A DNA stretch of 57,925 nt from Collinsella sp. (GTDB taxonomy: Bacteria; Actinomycetota; Coriobacteriia; Coriobacteriales; Coriobacteriaceae), in contig DXLU01000017.1 of assembly GCA_019414565.1 (NCBI GenBank), positions 1-57,925 on the forward strand, read 5' to 3'. Positions within the stretch are counted from its first letter, which is position 1, and each line of letters begins with the position of its first letter. The notes below the pieces were generated by a model. That model did not search any database. It was given only the letters and a program-made list of their open reading frames with translations, and was not told where the DNA came from. Shown piece after piece: positions 38,729 through 48,525 of this stretch. The translations under genes and the position numbers were made by a program.

Positions 38729-39634
38729 CTAGCGACGCCTGCGCGACAGGAAGCGCGCAAACAGGTTGAAGGCCAAAATGATCACCATCAGCAAGAGCGC
38801 GGTGCCGTAGGCTGCGTTCATGTTGATGCCGTCGTTGGCAAGCAGATACAGGTGAACCGTCATGGGGCGGCCGGAATCGAGCGGCGAAATAGGTAGATTG
38901 ATGGCCTGACCCATGGTGTAGAGCACCACCGCGGTCTCGCCAATGGCGCGGCCGATGGCGAGGACGATGCCCGTGGCAATACGGCCAAAGGCAGAAGGAA
39001 GCACGATCTTGGAGACCACCTGCCACTTGGTGGCTCCCAGGCCGTACGCACCCCAACGGATATAGCGCGGAACGGCGCGAATGGCCTCTTCAGTGGTGCG
39101 CATGACGATGGGAAGCATCAAGAGCGCGAGTGCCAGAGCGGCCGAGACCATCGAAAGACCCAGGCCCATGGCCTCGACAAACAAGGCGTAGCCAAACAGG
39201 CCCATAACGATGGAGGGCACCGAGGCCAAAGCGTCAGCAGCGTAGCGAATGAGCTCGACGACCTTGCCCTGCTTGGCGTACTCGGCCAGATAGACGGCTG
39301 CCAGCACAGCAATCGGCGTGCAGATAAGCATGGCGAGCGCCGTCACATAGACGGTCGAGACGATCGTGGGCCAAATTCCGCCCTCGGCGTTGACGCCCTG
39401 GGGCCAACCGAAGATAAAGTCGAGCGAGATATGAGGCAGGCCGTTGATGACCACATAGGCGATGATAGCAACCAGCACCAGCGTGGTGATGTAGGCAGCC
39501 GCGCGGAATACGCCGAGCATGATCTTGTTGGACAAGTCCTTGTTGATGCGGCCCTTCTTGCCATGGGAAAGGGCACGCTTGATGCGCTCGCGCGACGAGG
39601 TCGTATCGACCGTCGTGTCAACGGAATCGGACAT
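38729..39634 (-). CDS. pstA: Phosphate ABC transporter permease PstA
   Basis: A 301-residue permease with six membrane helices after a basic cytoplasmic N-terminus of about 45 residues. The binding-protein-dependent transport motif is visible around RYIRWGAYGLGATKWQVVSK, and GIVLAIGRAIGETAVVLYTM follows. ATG 39634 lies 3 nt after the pstC stop, so the two are tightly coupled. It forms the membrane channel with PstC. Confidence 0.95.
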   Translation of the reverse strand: MSDSVDTTVDTTSSRERIKRALSHGKKGRINKDLSNKIMLGVFRAAAYITTLVLVAIIAYVVINGLPHISLDFIFGWPQGVNAEGGIWPTIVSTVYVTALAMLICTPIAVLAAVYLAEYAKQGKVVELIRYAADALASVPSIVMGLFGYALFVEAMGLGLSMVSAALALALLMLPIVMRTTEEAIRAVPRYIRWGAYGLGATKWQVVSKIVLPSAFGRIATGIVLAIGRAIGETAVVLYTMGQAINLPISPLDSGRPMTVHLYLLANDGINMNAAYGTALLLMVIILAFNLFARFLSRRRR

Positions 39635-39637
39635 AGC

Positions 39638-40564
39638 CTACCCCCTCTTCTTCTTGGAAATCAGACGGACGATGCCCACCAGCGTGGCGGAGATGATAAA
39701 CAGGACCACGCCCATGCCGAACAGCGCCGAGCGGTGCAGACCCGAGGAATAGCTCATGTCGAGCGCGATCTGGCTCGTGAGCGTCGAGATGGGGCTCGCA
39801 ATGCTGTCGGGAATAACCGGGGCGTTACCCACGACCATGAGCACGGCCATGGTCTCGCCGATGGCACGGCCCATACCCAGCACGATGGCATCCACGATAC
39901 CCAGCTTGGCGGCAGGTAGCACGACCTTATAGATGGTCTGCCACTTAGTAGCACCCATGGCATACGATGCCTCGCGAATACCCATGGGAATGGAATTGAG
40001 GGCATCGATGGTGAGCGTGGTGATGGTAGGGACGATCATGATGGCAAGCACGAACCACGCCGTCAGCGCACCAAAACCAAGACCACCGGTCAGTTGCGCG
40101 ATAAACGGACGGATGATGATCATGCCAAAGAAGCCATAGATGATAGAAGGGATGCCGGCCAACAGGTCAACGGCAGGGCTGATGAGCTTGCGCACGCGCT
40201 TGCTGGCGATCTCGACCAGATACACGGCCGTGCCCACGCCTAGGGGCACACCCATGGCGAGCGCACCGACGGTCACCAGACCCGAGCCGGCAAGCAGCGA
40301 CACGATGCCGTAGTGGCCCTCAGAGGGCGCCCACGTAAAGCTAAAGAAGTCCGCCAGACCGATGTCGGTAAAGACGGGCAGCGCCGAGTACGTGGTAAAG
40401 ACAAAAATCAGGATGACGGTAACAACCGCCAAGAACGCGCAGGCAAAGAAAATCCACTGCAGCGCCTTCTCCTTGATATAGGTGCTGCGCGATACGAGCG
40501 CCAGCTCGCGCTTCTTGGGCGCCTGAGCATTCTGCTCAGTCTGGGAGTTTTCCTGTGCTTCCAT
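39638..40564 (-). CDS. pstC: Phosphate ABC transporter permease PstC
   Basis: A 308-residue permease with six membrane helices after a polar N-terminus. The EAA-type loop reads REASYAMGATKWQTIYKVVL, followed by AIVLGMGRAIGETMAVLMVV. GAGGIPSIIYGFFG-type sequence (LLAGIPSIIYGFFGMIII) is typical of the family. The ATG at 40564 is preferred, with GGGGAG 8 nt upstream; a GTG three codons earlier is possible. The start sits right at the pstS stop. Confidence 0.95.
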   Translation of the reverse strand: MEAQENSQTEQNAQAPKKRELALVSRSTYIKEKALQWIFFACAFLAVVTVILIFVFTTYSALPVFTDIGLADFFSFTWAPSEGHYGIVSLLAGSGLVTVGALAMGVPLGVGTAVYLVEIASKRVRKLISPAVDLLAGIPSIIYGFFGMIIIRPFIAQLTGGLGFGALTAWFVLAIMIVPTITTLTIDALNSIPMGIREASYAMGATKWQTIYKVVLPAAKLGIVDAIVLGMGRAIGETMAVLMVVGNAPVIPDSIASPISTLTSQIALDMSYSSGLHRSALFGMGVVLFIISATLVGIVRLISKKKRG

Positions 40565-40565
40565 G

Positions 40566-41402
40566 CTACTCACTCCCCTTCTCGTCGTTGGTGACGGGAA
40601 TAAAGCCCGCCTCGCGAATCTGCTTGTCCATCTTTTCGGACGTCACGTAGTCGATGTAATCCTGTGCCTGCTGCGAAGGCGCACCCTTCACAAAGAAGTA
40701 AAGGTCGCGCGAGATGGGATAGCCGCCACTCGCGACCGTCTTCTCGGACGCCTCGACATGGTTGACCGAGACGGCCTTGACCGAGGTCTTGGCGTTGAGG
40801 CTATCGACGAAGCCCAGCGAAATGTAGCCGATAGCCCCGCGCGAACGAGATACCACGTCGCGCACCTGGCCCGTGCCCGAAAGAACGGCGGAGCGGCGAT
40901 CGAACGGGGTGCCGTCCATCACGATGGTGCGGAAGGCTTCACGCGTGCCAGACGCCTCATCTCGGTTGATAACCTGGATCTTCAGGTCCTCTCCGCCGAC
41001 TTCCTTCCAGTTGGTGATCTTGCCGGCGTAAATATCGCGGAGCTGCTCGGTCGAGAGGTTATCGACCGGGTTATCGTCGTTCACGATGACCGCGATACCG
41101 TCGTGGGCAATGACGATGGGAGTCAGGCCCAGATCTTGTTCGTCGGCATTGAGTCCACGGGAGGAGCTGGCGATATCGGCCGTGCCGGCGCTGACGGCCT
41201 CGATGCCAGCGGAAGAACCCAAACCGGAAACGAGCACGTCGATGCCGGTCTCCTCCTTAAAGCCCTCGGCCGCAATCTCAGCGATAGGAAGGCAGGTCGT
41301 GGAGCCGGCGACGGTAATGGAAGAGGTAGAAGTTCCCGAAGAACAGGCGCACAGCGTAAGCGTAAGCACGGCGGCGCTCAGGACCGATACGATCTTTCTC
41401 AT
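40566..41402 (-). CDS. pstS: Phosphate-binding lipoprotein PstS
   Basis: A 278-residue substrate-binding protein. The N-terminus (MRKIVSVLSAAVLTLTLCAC) is a lipoprotein signal with C20 as the lipid-modified residue (lipobox LCAC). The mature part has the PstS features GSTTCLPIAE, SRGLNADEQ, INRDEASGTREAF and SRGAIGYISLGFV, which bind phosphate. Its ATG overlaps the stop of pgeF (ATGA, 4 nt), so translation is coupled to a cell-wall editing gene rather than to a classical pst promoter. No PHO box was recognised; a promoter inside pgeF cannot be excluded. Confidence 0.95.
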   Translation of the reverse strand: MRKIVSVLSAAVLTLTLCACSSGTSTSSITVAGSTTCLPIAEIAAEGFKEETGIDVLVSGLGSSAGIEAVSAGTADIASSSRGLNADEQDLGLTPIVIAHDGIAVIVNDDNPVDNLSTEQLRDIYAGKITNWKEVGGEDLKIQVINRDEASGTREAFRTIVMDGTPFDRRSAVLSGTGQVRDVVSRSRGAIGYISLGFVDSLNAKTSVKAVSVNHVEASEKTVASGGYPISRDLYFFVKGAPSQQAQDYIDYVTSEKMDKQIREAGFIPVTNDEKGSE

Positions 41403-42199
41403 AGCATCACGCCGATCGCAGCATGGCGCCCACAGGTGCCGTTCTCGTTACGGTAGGAATAAAAGCAGTCGTTCTGACGCACAGTCGAGAGCTGGGTATC
41501 CACGATATTATCCGCGTCGACACCGACATCTACCAGCGCCTCGCAAATGGCAGCGGAAAGATCGAGCATGCGAGAGGCGCTCGCATCGATGCACGAGAAC
41601 TCGGCGGCAAAGCGATCCATGAGTTCCTGGGATACCTCATATTCGTCACCCAAGATATGGGGGCCGATATAGGCCGAGACGTCGCCCGGCTTGCAGCCAG
41701 CCGCCTCGCAGAGCGCCTGGCACGCCTTGGCGGAAATGCGCGCAATCGTGCCTTTCCAGCCGGAATGCACCACGGCAAAACCGCCGGGAGCCACCAACAC
41801 CACGGGAACGCAGTCGGCGAAGCAGAGCATCACGGGCACCTCATGTGCCGTGCAGACGATGGCATCGCAGCCCTCGGCAATCTGCTCGCGAACGTCCTCA
41901 AGGTCATCGGCGCCGTTCGAGGTCACCGCAACGATATGGTCACCATGGATCTGATTGGGAACGAGCAGGTTGTGCTCGCACTCGGCGGCACCCATAGCCT
42001 CGAGCGCGCGACGACGATTTTCTTGAACGGCAAAGGGATCATCGCCAACATGCGAGCCCAAGTTGAGTGAGGAGTACGCATCTTCGGAAACACCACCGGT
42101 GCGCTCGGTAAAGGCAAAGCAGACATCGGATGTCGCGCCCTCCACCAACGTAACTCCATCATGGTCGACACGCGAAACGTTGTCCGCACGTGCTGCCAT
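41399..42199 (-). CDS. pgeF: Peptidoglycan editing factor / purine phosphorylase (YfiH, laccase-domain family)
   Basis: A 266-residue protein of the YfiH/DUF152 family. The conserved zinc and catalytic residues lie in LVPNQIHGDHIV, CFADCVPVVLVAP and VVHSGWKGTI. Members act on purine nucleosides, and PgeF removes wrongly made UDP-MurNAc-L-Ser, which suits its place after ftsZ. AGGAGG precedes ATG 42199. The stop overlaps the pstS start by 4 nt. Between ftsZ and pgeF there are 210 nt with the ftsZ terminator and a CGCGGCG-T-CGCCGCG hairpin (42228-42242). Confidence 0.9.
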   Translation of the reverse strand: MAARADNVSRVDHDGVTLVEGATSDVCFAFTERTGGVSEDAYSSLNLGSHVGDDPFAVQENRRRALEAMGAAECEHNLLVPNQIHGDHIVAVTSNGADDLEDVREQIAEGCDAIVCTAHEVPVMLCFADCVPVVLVAPGGFAVVHSGWKGTIARISAKACQALCEAAGCKPGDVSAYIGPHILGDEYEVSQELMDRFAAEFSCIDASASRMLDLSAAICEALVDVGVDADNIVDTQLSTVRQNDCFYSYRNENGTCGRHAAIGVML

Positions 42200-42358
42200 A
42201 CTAAAGCCTCCTAATAACACAAGTACCGCGGCGTCGCCGCGCAGTCCGCGTTTATACGGCTGTCATACTTCCTTAAAAGGATACCCGCAGCGGTAGGGAC
42301 CAAACGTAAAGGGAACGTAAGGAGATTGGAGGCTTTCGTTTACAAACGAGAAACAAAA

Positions 42359-42386
42359 CGGGGTGCATCCAAATGGACACACCCCG
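42359..42386 (-). terminator. Terminator of ftsZ
   Basis: CGGGGTGCATCC (42359-42370) pairs with GGACACACCCCG (42375-42386) with one or two mismatches. On the minus strand TTTTGTTTC follows. The pgeF-pst genes beyond it therefore probably have their own promoter. Confidence 0.8.
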
Positions 42387-42409
42387 TGCAGGTCGTTGAG
42401 AAAAACGAA

Positions 42410-43564
42410 CTAGAAGCTACCGCGCTTCAGGAAGTCGGGAAGCTCGAACTGATCGTTACCGAAGTTAGGAAGCTCGGTGCCGCCGACGTTGCGGGTCGGA
42501 GCGGCCTGAGCCGGGCTGGCAGCCGGAGCGGTGCGCTGCGGCTCAGCGGAGGCAGCGGCCTTGCTCTGAGACTGCTGAGCAGCAAAGAGCTCGTCCTGAC
42601 GGTTGACGTTGGAGTCGGAGAAACCCGTAGCGATGACGGTGATACGCACCTGATCGCCCAGGGACTCGTCGACAACGGTACCGAAGATGATGTTGGCCTC
42701 GGGGTCGACGGCGTTGGCGACAACGTCGGCGGCGTCACTGATCTCCTGGATGCCCAGGTCCTTGGAACCGGCGATGGAGAGCAGCACGCGCGTGGCGCCA
42801 TCGATGGAGCTCTCGAGCAGCGGGCTGGAGATGGCCTGCTGGGCAGCGTCGACGGCACGGGTATCCCCAGAAGAGGTACCGATACCCATCATGGCGGTAC
42901 CGGCCTGCTTCATGATGGTCTTAACATCGGCGAAGTCAAGGTTAATGATACCGGGGACGGTGATGAGGTCGGTGATGCCCTGGGTGCCCTGGGAAAGGAC
43001 GCCATCGGCAATCGCGAAGGCCTCGAGCATGGTGGTCTTCTTCTCGGCGATGTCGAGCAGTTTATCGTTAGGGATGACGATCATGGTGTCGACGCAATCG
43101 GAGAGGGTCTTGATGCCCTCTTCGGCGCTCTTCTTGCGCTTGCGGCCCTCGAAGGTGAAGGGCTTGGTCACGACGGCGACGGTCAGTGCGCCGACCTCGT
43201 TCATCGCGATATCGGCAACGATGGGAGCAGCACCGGTACCGGTGCCACCGCCCTCGCCGCAGGTGATGAACACCATGTCGGCGCCAGCGAGCGCCTCGGC
43301 AATGTCGTCGCGGGACTCATCGGCAGCCTTGCGGCCAACCTCGGGGTTGGCGCCGGCGCCCAGGCCACGGGTAAGGTCGGTGCCGATGTGCACCTTGATA
43401 TCGGCATCAGAGATCGCGAGTGCCTGAGCATCGGTGTTGATGGCAACAAACTCGACGCCGCGGATGCCCTCTTCGATCATTCGATTGACCGCGTTGGTAC
43501 CGCCGCCGCCGACGCCGACCACCTTAATGACGGCAAGGTAGTTGTTGATCTCTGTCTCGTGCAT
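42410..43564 (-). CDS. ftsZ: Cell division GTPase FtsZ
   Basis: A 384-residue tubulin homologue that forms the Z ring. The nucleotide-binding GGGGTNAV (19-26), the tubulin signature GGGTGTG (105-111) and the T7-loop DFADVKTIM are present. After residue 315 comes an Ala/Gln/Pro linker, and the C-terminal peptide ELPDFLKRGSF binds partners such as SepF. GGAGG is 7 nt before ATG 43564; the in-frame start ten codons up is not used in the family. The 199-nt spacer from ftsQ holds GTCAA-ATAA-TTGAC (near 43687-43700) but no clear promoter pair. Confidence 0.97.
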   Translation of the reverse strand: MHETEINNYLAVIKVVGVGGGGTNAVNRMIEEGIRGVEFVAINTDAQALAISDADIKVHIGTDLTRGLGAGANPEVGRKAADESRDDIAEALAGADMVFITCGEGGGTGTGAAPIVADIAMNEVGALTVAVVTKPFTFEGRKRKKSAEEGIKTLSDCVDTMIVIPNDKLLDIAEKKTTMLEAFAIADGVLSQGTQGITDLITVPGIINLDFADVKTIMKQAGTAMMGIGTSSGDTRAVDAAQQAISSPLLESSIDGATRVLLSIAGSKDLGIQEISDAADVVANAVDPEANIIFGTVVDESLGDQVRITVIATGFSDSNVNRQDELFAAQQSQSKAAASAEPQRTAPAASPAQAAPTRNVGGTELPNFGNDQFELPDFLKRGSF

Positions 43565-43763
43565 GTCGGTCCTCCGAACAAAGGTTATAGCCATAGCATG
43601 GGTCGACCCCTGCGCACATTAACCTTCAGGTTGAAAGTAAATGCAAAGGTAAACCGTATTATGTTTGCACATTATGAACGTATCAGTCAAATAATTGACC
43701 GTGAAAACCAAACAAACCAGATAAACGGCGTGGTATGGCCCCTCAACAAAGCATCAACCATCG

Positions 43764-45020
43764 CTACGAGGTCGGAGCATTCCTAAATGTGTAGTTGCCC
43801 GGAGAGCGCACATTGATATACGTTACGCCCTCTACCTGCGAAAGCAACTTAGTGACTACGCGTTCTTTCTTGGCGATATCGTCCGAATCGCCCAGCGACA
43901 CCTCAATGCCGTTATTGAGGTTTGCCGAGATGGCTTCGACCGAAGGCGTGGAAATATCCTTGACTTGTCCCAAGAACTCGCTCGAAAAACCACGCACATA
44001 ATCCAAGCCAGCCTTAACGGCCTTGGAGCTCACCGCCTGGCCGGAAACCGGAGCGACATCCGCCGAGACATCAGTCAGCAACACCGCGCCATAGTGCTTA
44101 GCGAGCGCCAGTGCGGCATCAATGCCGGTCAGGGTATTTGAGCCCTGCCCTGTCGTGATGACGTTGCCCTGGTCGTCCACTTCGACCGACGTCGACAGCG
44201 GGGCGATCCAGGTGTCATCATCCCCGATGGCCCAGGCAAGGTCATCGGAGCTGATATAAGCAATTGCGATGACCTTGCGCTCCATAGGCGTAATGATGAG
44301 CGTATGCGGGAACTGACGCTGGACATCCACGCCCGAGACCCACGGGTTCTGCTTGAGGTCCTCGGTAATCTGGTCGGGATCAACGTTAAAAAGCGACGTT
44401 CCCTCGGGCAAATCGATCAGCTGGATAGCATCGTGCTTCGTCACATGCTCGCTGCCTTGAATCTGAATATCAGTGGCGGTAAACAATCCAGAGTTGATCA
44501 CCACGATGGCAACGACGACGAGCACGGCCAAGACGGCCAGAACGCCGCCCACGATTTTGCCTTTGCCTGCAACGACAGAAGCGGCGTCTGATGTTTTATT
44601 TGCCATCGCCCCAAGTGAAGACAACGGGTTGACGCCTTTTTTACCCGAAGGCTTCTCGGCGGTAGCCGACACCGATGTCAGCGAGCGCGGTTTCGATGCG
44701 CCCAGCATGCGACCCGGACGCGCCGCTTTAGTTCCCGTCGAGGGCTTAGGAGTTGCCATGGGACGGGCAGGCTTGGCGCCCATAACAGGCTTTGACGTCA
44801 CCGAGGGACGCGAGGACTTTTTTGCGGCCGGACGATTACCGAGCTGCGAGCCGACGACCGGACGACTGGTCTGTCGAGCATGCCCGACAGACTTAGAGTG
44901 CACGACGGTATTGCGTTGAGGTTTGGCAGGCGCGCCGGAACGCCCTCCGGCGCGGCGGAAGGTGGGTTTCGATGCTCTAGAAGCCGAGGAATTTAACTTC
45001 CGGTCTGAGCTCGATGCCAT
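43764..45020 (-). CDS. ftsQ: FtsQ/DivIB-type division protein with a long basic tail
   Basis: A 418-residue bitopic protein. An unusually long cytoplasmic N-tail (residues 1-150) is rich in Lys, Arg, Ser, Pro and Ala, with repeated K-P-x-R units. One membrane helix follows (about 155-175, GGVLAVLAVLVVVAIVVINS), then the POTRA domain (TATDIQIQGSEHVTKHDAIQ) and the FtsQ beta domain. It links early and late divisome proteins. ATG 45020 overlaps the murB 3' end by 44 nt and has GAGGG 6 nt upstream. The tail is much longer than the usual 20-100 residues. Confidence 0.88.
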   Translation of the reverse strand: MASSSDRKLNSSASRASKPTFRRAGGRSGAPAKPQRNTVVHSKSVGHARQTSRPVVGSQLGNRPAAKKSSRPSVTSKPVMGAKPARPMATPKPSTGTKAARPGRMLGASKPRSLTSVSATAEKPSGKKGVNPLSSLGAMANKTSDAASVVAGKGKIVGGVLAVLAVLVVVAIVVINSGLFTATDIQIQGSEHVTKHDAIQLIDLPEGTSLFNVDPDQITEDLKQNPWVSGVDVQRQFPHTLIITPMERKVIAIAYISSDDLAWAIGDDDTWIAPLSTSVEVDDQGNVITTGQGSNTLTGIDAALALAKHYGAVLLTDVSADVAPVSGQAVSSKAVKAGLDYVRGFSSEFLGQVKDISTPSVEAISANLNNGIEVSLGDSDDIAKKERVVTKLLSQVEGVTYINVRSPGNYTFRNAPTS

Positions 45021-45888
45021 ACGCCTCCCTCACCTTTCCGTGCACATGTCTGATAACCGCGGCAACGTCATCGGCCGAGGCAGTTCCGTTATTAACGATA
45101 AAATTAGCGTGAACGGGCGAAACTTCCGCGCCGCCAATCGAAAAACCCTTTAATCCACAATCCTCGATAAGCTTGCCCACACTCGCATCGGGCGGGTTGC
45201 GAAAGACCGACCCGCAGGATGCGCGACCCATGGGCTGCGTGCGCTTGCGCCTCGTCAGGTACCGCTCCATGCGCTCGCGAATGTCGGCCTTGAGCGCCGG
45301 TTTAAGCTTGAGCACGCACTCGAGAATGATCTCATTGCGGGGAAGGCTACATTCGCGGTAGCCCCAAGTGATCTCGGACCCCGCATAATGCTTGATGCCG
45401 GATGCCGGGTCAAACGTTACGACATCCTCAACCAGCGAGCCAATCCACTCGGTCCGTGTGCCGGCATTCATAGATATCGCGCCGCCGACCGAACCAGGGA
45501 TGCCAACGGCAAACTCAAGGCCCGAGAGGCTACGCGACAGGGCATCGTTGACCAGGCGCGCAAACATCACGCCCGCACCGACCGTCAGCGTACAACCGTC
45601 ATCGGCAACAACCGTGCGCTGAAACTCACGCCCCAGCGAAATGACGGCACCGCGATAGCCGCCATCGGCAACCAGCAGATTGGAGCCCTTGCCAATGATG
45701 ACCCACGGCACCTGCTCGCGATCGAGCACCGCCACGGCGCGGCGGAGGGCATGATAGCTATGGCACGTCACAAAGAGGTCGGCCTTGCCGCCGATACGAT
45801 AGCTCGTATGACGCGCAAGGCGCTCGTCCTCGATCACATCCGTGTCGATCATGCCCGAGAGCGCCATGACGGCGTTAAACAGACCCAT
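44977..45888 (-). CDS. murB: UDP-N-acetylenolpyruvoylglucosamine reductase
   Basis: A 303-residue FAD enzyme that reduces enolpyruvyl-UDP-GlcNAc to UDP-MurNAc. The FAD-binding blocks are HTSYRIGGKADLF, VIIGKGSNLLVADGGYRG and VGIPGSVGGAISMNAG. The catalytic serine lies in RASCGSVFRNPP and the C-terminal LRPEVKFLG carries the active-site Glu; the lack of the extra type-I loop makes it type II MurB. Its start is 5 nt after the murC stop, and its end overlaps ftsQ by 44 nt, so the three are translationally linked. Confidence 0.95.
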   Translation of the reverse strand: MGLFNAVMALSGMIDTDVIEDERLARHTSYRIGGKADLFVTCHSYHALRRAVAVLDREQVPWVIIGKGSNLLVADGGYRGAVISLGREFQRTVVADDGCTLTVGAGVMFARLVNDALSRSLSGLEFAVGIPGSVGGAISMNAGTRTEWIGSLVEDVVTFDPASGIKHYAGSEITWGYRECSLPRNEIILECVLKLKPALKADIRERMERYLTRRKRTQPMGRASCGSVFRNPPDASVGKLIEDCGLKGFSIGGAEVSPVHANFIVNNGTASADDVAAVIRHVHGKVREAYGIELRPEVKFLGF

Positions 45889-45893
45889 TAGAC

Positions 45894-47312
45894 TTAAGCG
45901 TCTTTCTTGGCAGTCAGATACTCGATGAACTCGGGACCGACGGTCGTAACGTCTCCGGCACCCATGGTGAGCAGCAGGTCGCCCTCGCCCACCATCTGCT
46001 CGAGCTCCTGATTGAGCTCAAGACGGCTGGAGCAGTACACGACCTCCTTGCCAGGATGCTTGGCGCGCACGGTATCGGCGAGCATCTTAGAGGTGACACC
46101 CGGAATGGGCATCTCGCCAGCCGAGAACACATCGATCAGCAGCAGTTTATCGGCATTGGCAAATGCATCGGCAAAGTCGTCGCACAGGGCCTGCAGGCGC
46201 GAATAGCGGTGCGGCTGGAACACGACGTCGACGTGCTTGTAGCCCAGCGACGAAGCGGCAGCAAGCGTCGCCTTGATCTCGGTGGGATGATGGCCGTAAT
46301 CATCGACCACGGTGATGCCATCGATATCGCCCACGTGGGTAAAGCGACGGCGGACGCCCTCAAAGCTCGAGAGCGCCTTGGCGGCGGCGTCGACGTCAAG
46401 GCCCAGGACATGGGCGACGGTGAGCACCGCCGTGGCGTTGAGCATGTTGTGGCGACCGGGATTGCTCTTGATCTCCACAGCGTGCTCAGTGCCGTCCTCA
46501 AAGCGAACGATAAAGTCACTCTGGATGCCCTTGACATCCGGGTGCACGCAGACGATGTCGTTGCTCTCGGCAAAGCCGTAGGAAAGCACGTGACGGCCCG
46601 TCGACTTGGCGAGCTCGACCAGATGCGGATCCTCACCGCAGACGATGACGGTGCCGTCCTCGCCCACCAGGCTCATGAATTTGGCGAAAGTTGCCTCGAT
46701 CTCCTCGATACCCGAGTAGTGATCGAGGTGGTCGGCCTCGACGTTGGTCACAATGACCACGTTGGGGTTCAGGAACAGGAAGGAGCTGTCGGACTCGTCG
46801 GCCTCGGCGACAAAGTAGTCGCCCGAGCCGTTCTTGCCGTTCGTGTCATAGCCCTCGACGATGCCGCCGATCAAGAAGCTCGGATCCAGGCCCATGCGGT
46901 CGAGCATGGTGGCGCACATCGAAGACGTGGTGGTCTTGCCATGTGTGCCGGCAACAGCGACGGTGGTGTAGCCGTGGCCCAAAGCAGAGAGCATCTTGGC
47001 ACGGGGCCACACGGGAATACCAAGCTCGCGAGCGCGCACGAGTTCAGGGTTGGACTCCGGAATAGCGGTGGAGACAACAACCACGTCGGGCTTGACCTCG
47101 TCGATCGTGGCGGCCTCATGGCCCACATGTACCTTCACACCAGCGCGGGTAAGCTGGCGGATATAACGTGACGTCTTAAGGTCGGAGCCGGTAACGGCAT
47201 AACCGCGCTCGTGCAGAACGAGGGCGATGCCGCTCATGCCGGCGCCGCCGATACCGATAAAGTGGGCGCTCTTAAACTCGGGCGCGGAGGTTGCAGTCTG
47301 GGAATCAGCCAT
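45894..47312 (-). CDS. murC: UDP-N-acetylmuramate--L-alanine ligase
   Basis: A 472-residue Mur ligase that adds L-Ala to UDP-MurNAc. The N-terminal Rossmann motif FIGIGGAGMSG (near 18-28), the ATP-binding GTHGKTTT, the central DESDSSFL and NVEADHLDHY, and DDYGHHPTEIKATL in the C-terminal domain are all typical. ATG 47312 is used with AAGGAG about 10 nt upstream; ATG 47339 is an alternative with no family match. It follows murG after 97 nt and precedes murB by 5 nt. Confidence 0.95.
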   Translation of the reverse strand: MADSQTATSAPEFKSAHFIGIGGAGMSGIALVLHERGYAVTGSDLKTSRYIRQLTRAGVKVHVGHEAATIDEVKPDVVVVSTAIPESNPELVRARELGIPVWPRAKMLSALGHGYTTVAVAGTHGKTTTSSMCATMLDRMGLDPSFLIGGIVEGYDTNGKNGSGDYFVAEADESDSSFLFLNPNVVIVTNVEADHLDHYSGIEEIEATFAKFMSLVGEDGTVIVCGEDPHLVELAKSTGRHVLSYGFAESNDIVCVHPDVKGIQSDFIVRFEDGTEHAVEIKSNPGRHNMLNATAVLTVAHVLGLDVDAAAKALSSFEGVRRRFTHVGDIDGITVVDDYGHHPTEIKATLAAASSLGYKHVDVVFQPHRYSRLQALCDDFADAFANADKLLLIDVFSAGEMPIPGVTSKMLADTVRAKHPGKEVVYCSSRLELNQELEQMVGEGDLLLTMGAGDVTTVGPEFIEYLTAKKDA

Positions 47313-47409
47313 GTGCTCGTGTACTCCTTGCGTAAACACTGCCTGTAACCCGTTAACTGTACCGCACCTACCGCATCAGCGCGAGGGCGACCGACGATAT
47401 CCCGTCTAA

Positions 47410-48525
47410 CTAACGCAAACCCTCTACCGCATCCGCCAGAAGAGCGGCGGCTCTATCCTGAGCCAGACCACGCGCCGCCTGACGCATGGCATCGCGCGCC
47501 GCCGCGTCATCGACCAGGTACAGCAGCTCATCGGCAAAGGCAGAACCGTCGATATCGGCATCGGCGCAGAGCACACCGGCCCCGGCGTCGACCAGATAAC
47601 GGGCATTGGTGGTTTGGTGGTCGGCCGTCGCATGCGGATACGGCACGAGCACCGAGGGCACGGCGAGCGCAGCGATCTCGGCCACGCTCGATGCGCCCGA
47701 ACGCGAGAGCACCAAATCGGCAGCAGCCAGCATATCGCCCATGTTGTCGATGTAAGGCAGGACGCGGTAACGCTTCGCCTCCTCGGGCGTCAGCGCCAAA
47801 GCGCGCTCGGTCTCCTCAAAGCCGTCGGCACCCGTCGAATGCAACACATAGAGGTTCTTGCGCGAAAGCAGCTCGTTTTTGAGCGAAACCACGCGCTCGT
47901 TGAGGTGCTGGGCGCCAAGTGAACCGCCAAAGACGAGCAGCAGCGTAGCGTCCTCGGGAACGCCAAGTGCCTTGCGGCCGCGAGCGCGATCGCCCTCGAT
48001 CACCGAGCGACGTACGGGGTTACCGGTCATGAGCACGTGGTCAGGGTCACCTTCGCGCTCAAAGACCGCGCGCGCTGCCGGCACCGAGATGCACACGCGG
48101 GCGGCGTGGGAGTTCATCATCTTGTTGGCCAGGCCCGGAACAGAGTTCTGCTCATGCAGCAGATACGGAACGCCCGCGCCCTTGCACCACCGCAGCAGTG
48201 GAACCTCGACATAGGCACCAAAACCGATGGCGGCATCGGGCTTGCCGACCTTTGAGAAATGACTGGCGAGCGCACGCTTGGCCTTGTTGACACGCCACAG
48301 CGAGGTCAGCGCCGTCCAAGGACGGGAGCGGTCGAAGCCCGTGACCGTAATGGGCACAAAATCAAACCCAGCCTCGGGGACCAGACGACCCTCGAGTTTG
48401 CGCGACTGGCCCACGAACACAACGTGGTGGCCACGGTCACGCAGCTCTTCGGCCAAGGCGAGCGCGGGGTTGATGTGTCCTGCCGTGCCGCCGGCTGCAA
48501 TAGCAACGGTCATCTTATCGGTCAT
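47410..48525 (-). CDS. murG: Lipid II synthase, UDP-GlcNAc transferase MurG
   Basis: A 371-residue GT-B glycosyltransferase that adds GlcNAc to lipid I. The N-terminal GGTAGHINP (12-20), LLHEQNSVPGLANK, and the C-terminal donor-site blocks FGGSLGAQHLN, SRSGASSVAEIAAL and PYPHATADHQTTNA are clear. ATG 48525 (AAGGGA upstream) overlaps the ftsW stop by 11 nt; a second ATG four codons on is also possible. It works at the inner membrane face next to MraY and FtsW. Confidence 0.95.
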   Translation of the reverse strand: MTDKMTVAIAAGGTAGHINPALALAEELRDRGHHVVFVGQSRKLEGRLVPEAGFDFVPITVTGFDRSRPWTALTSLWRVNKAKRALASHFSKVGKPDAAIGFGAYVEVPLLRWCKGAGVPYLLHEQNSVPGLANKMMNSHAARVCISVPAARAVFEREGDPDHVLMTGNPVRRSVIEGDRARGRKALGVPEDATLLLVFGGSLGAQHLNERVVSLKNELLSRKNLYVLHSTGADGFEETERALALTPEEAKRYRVLPYIDNMGDMLAAADLVLSRSGASSVAEIAALAVPSVLVPYPHATADHQTTNARYLVDAGAGVLCADADIDGSAFADELLYLVDDAAARDAMRQAARGLAQDRAAALLADAVEGLR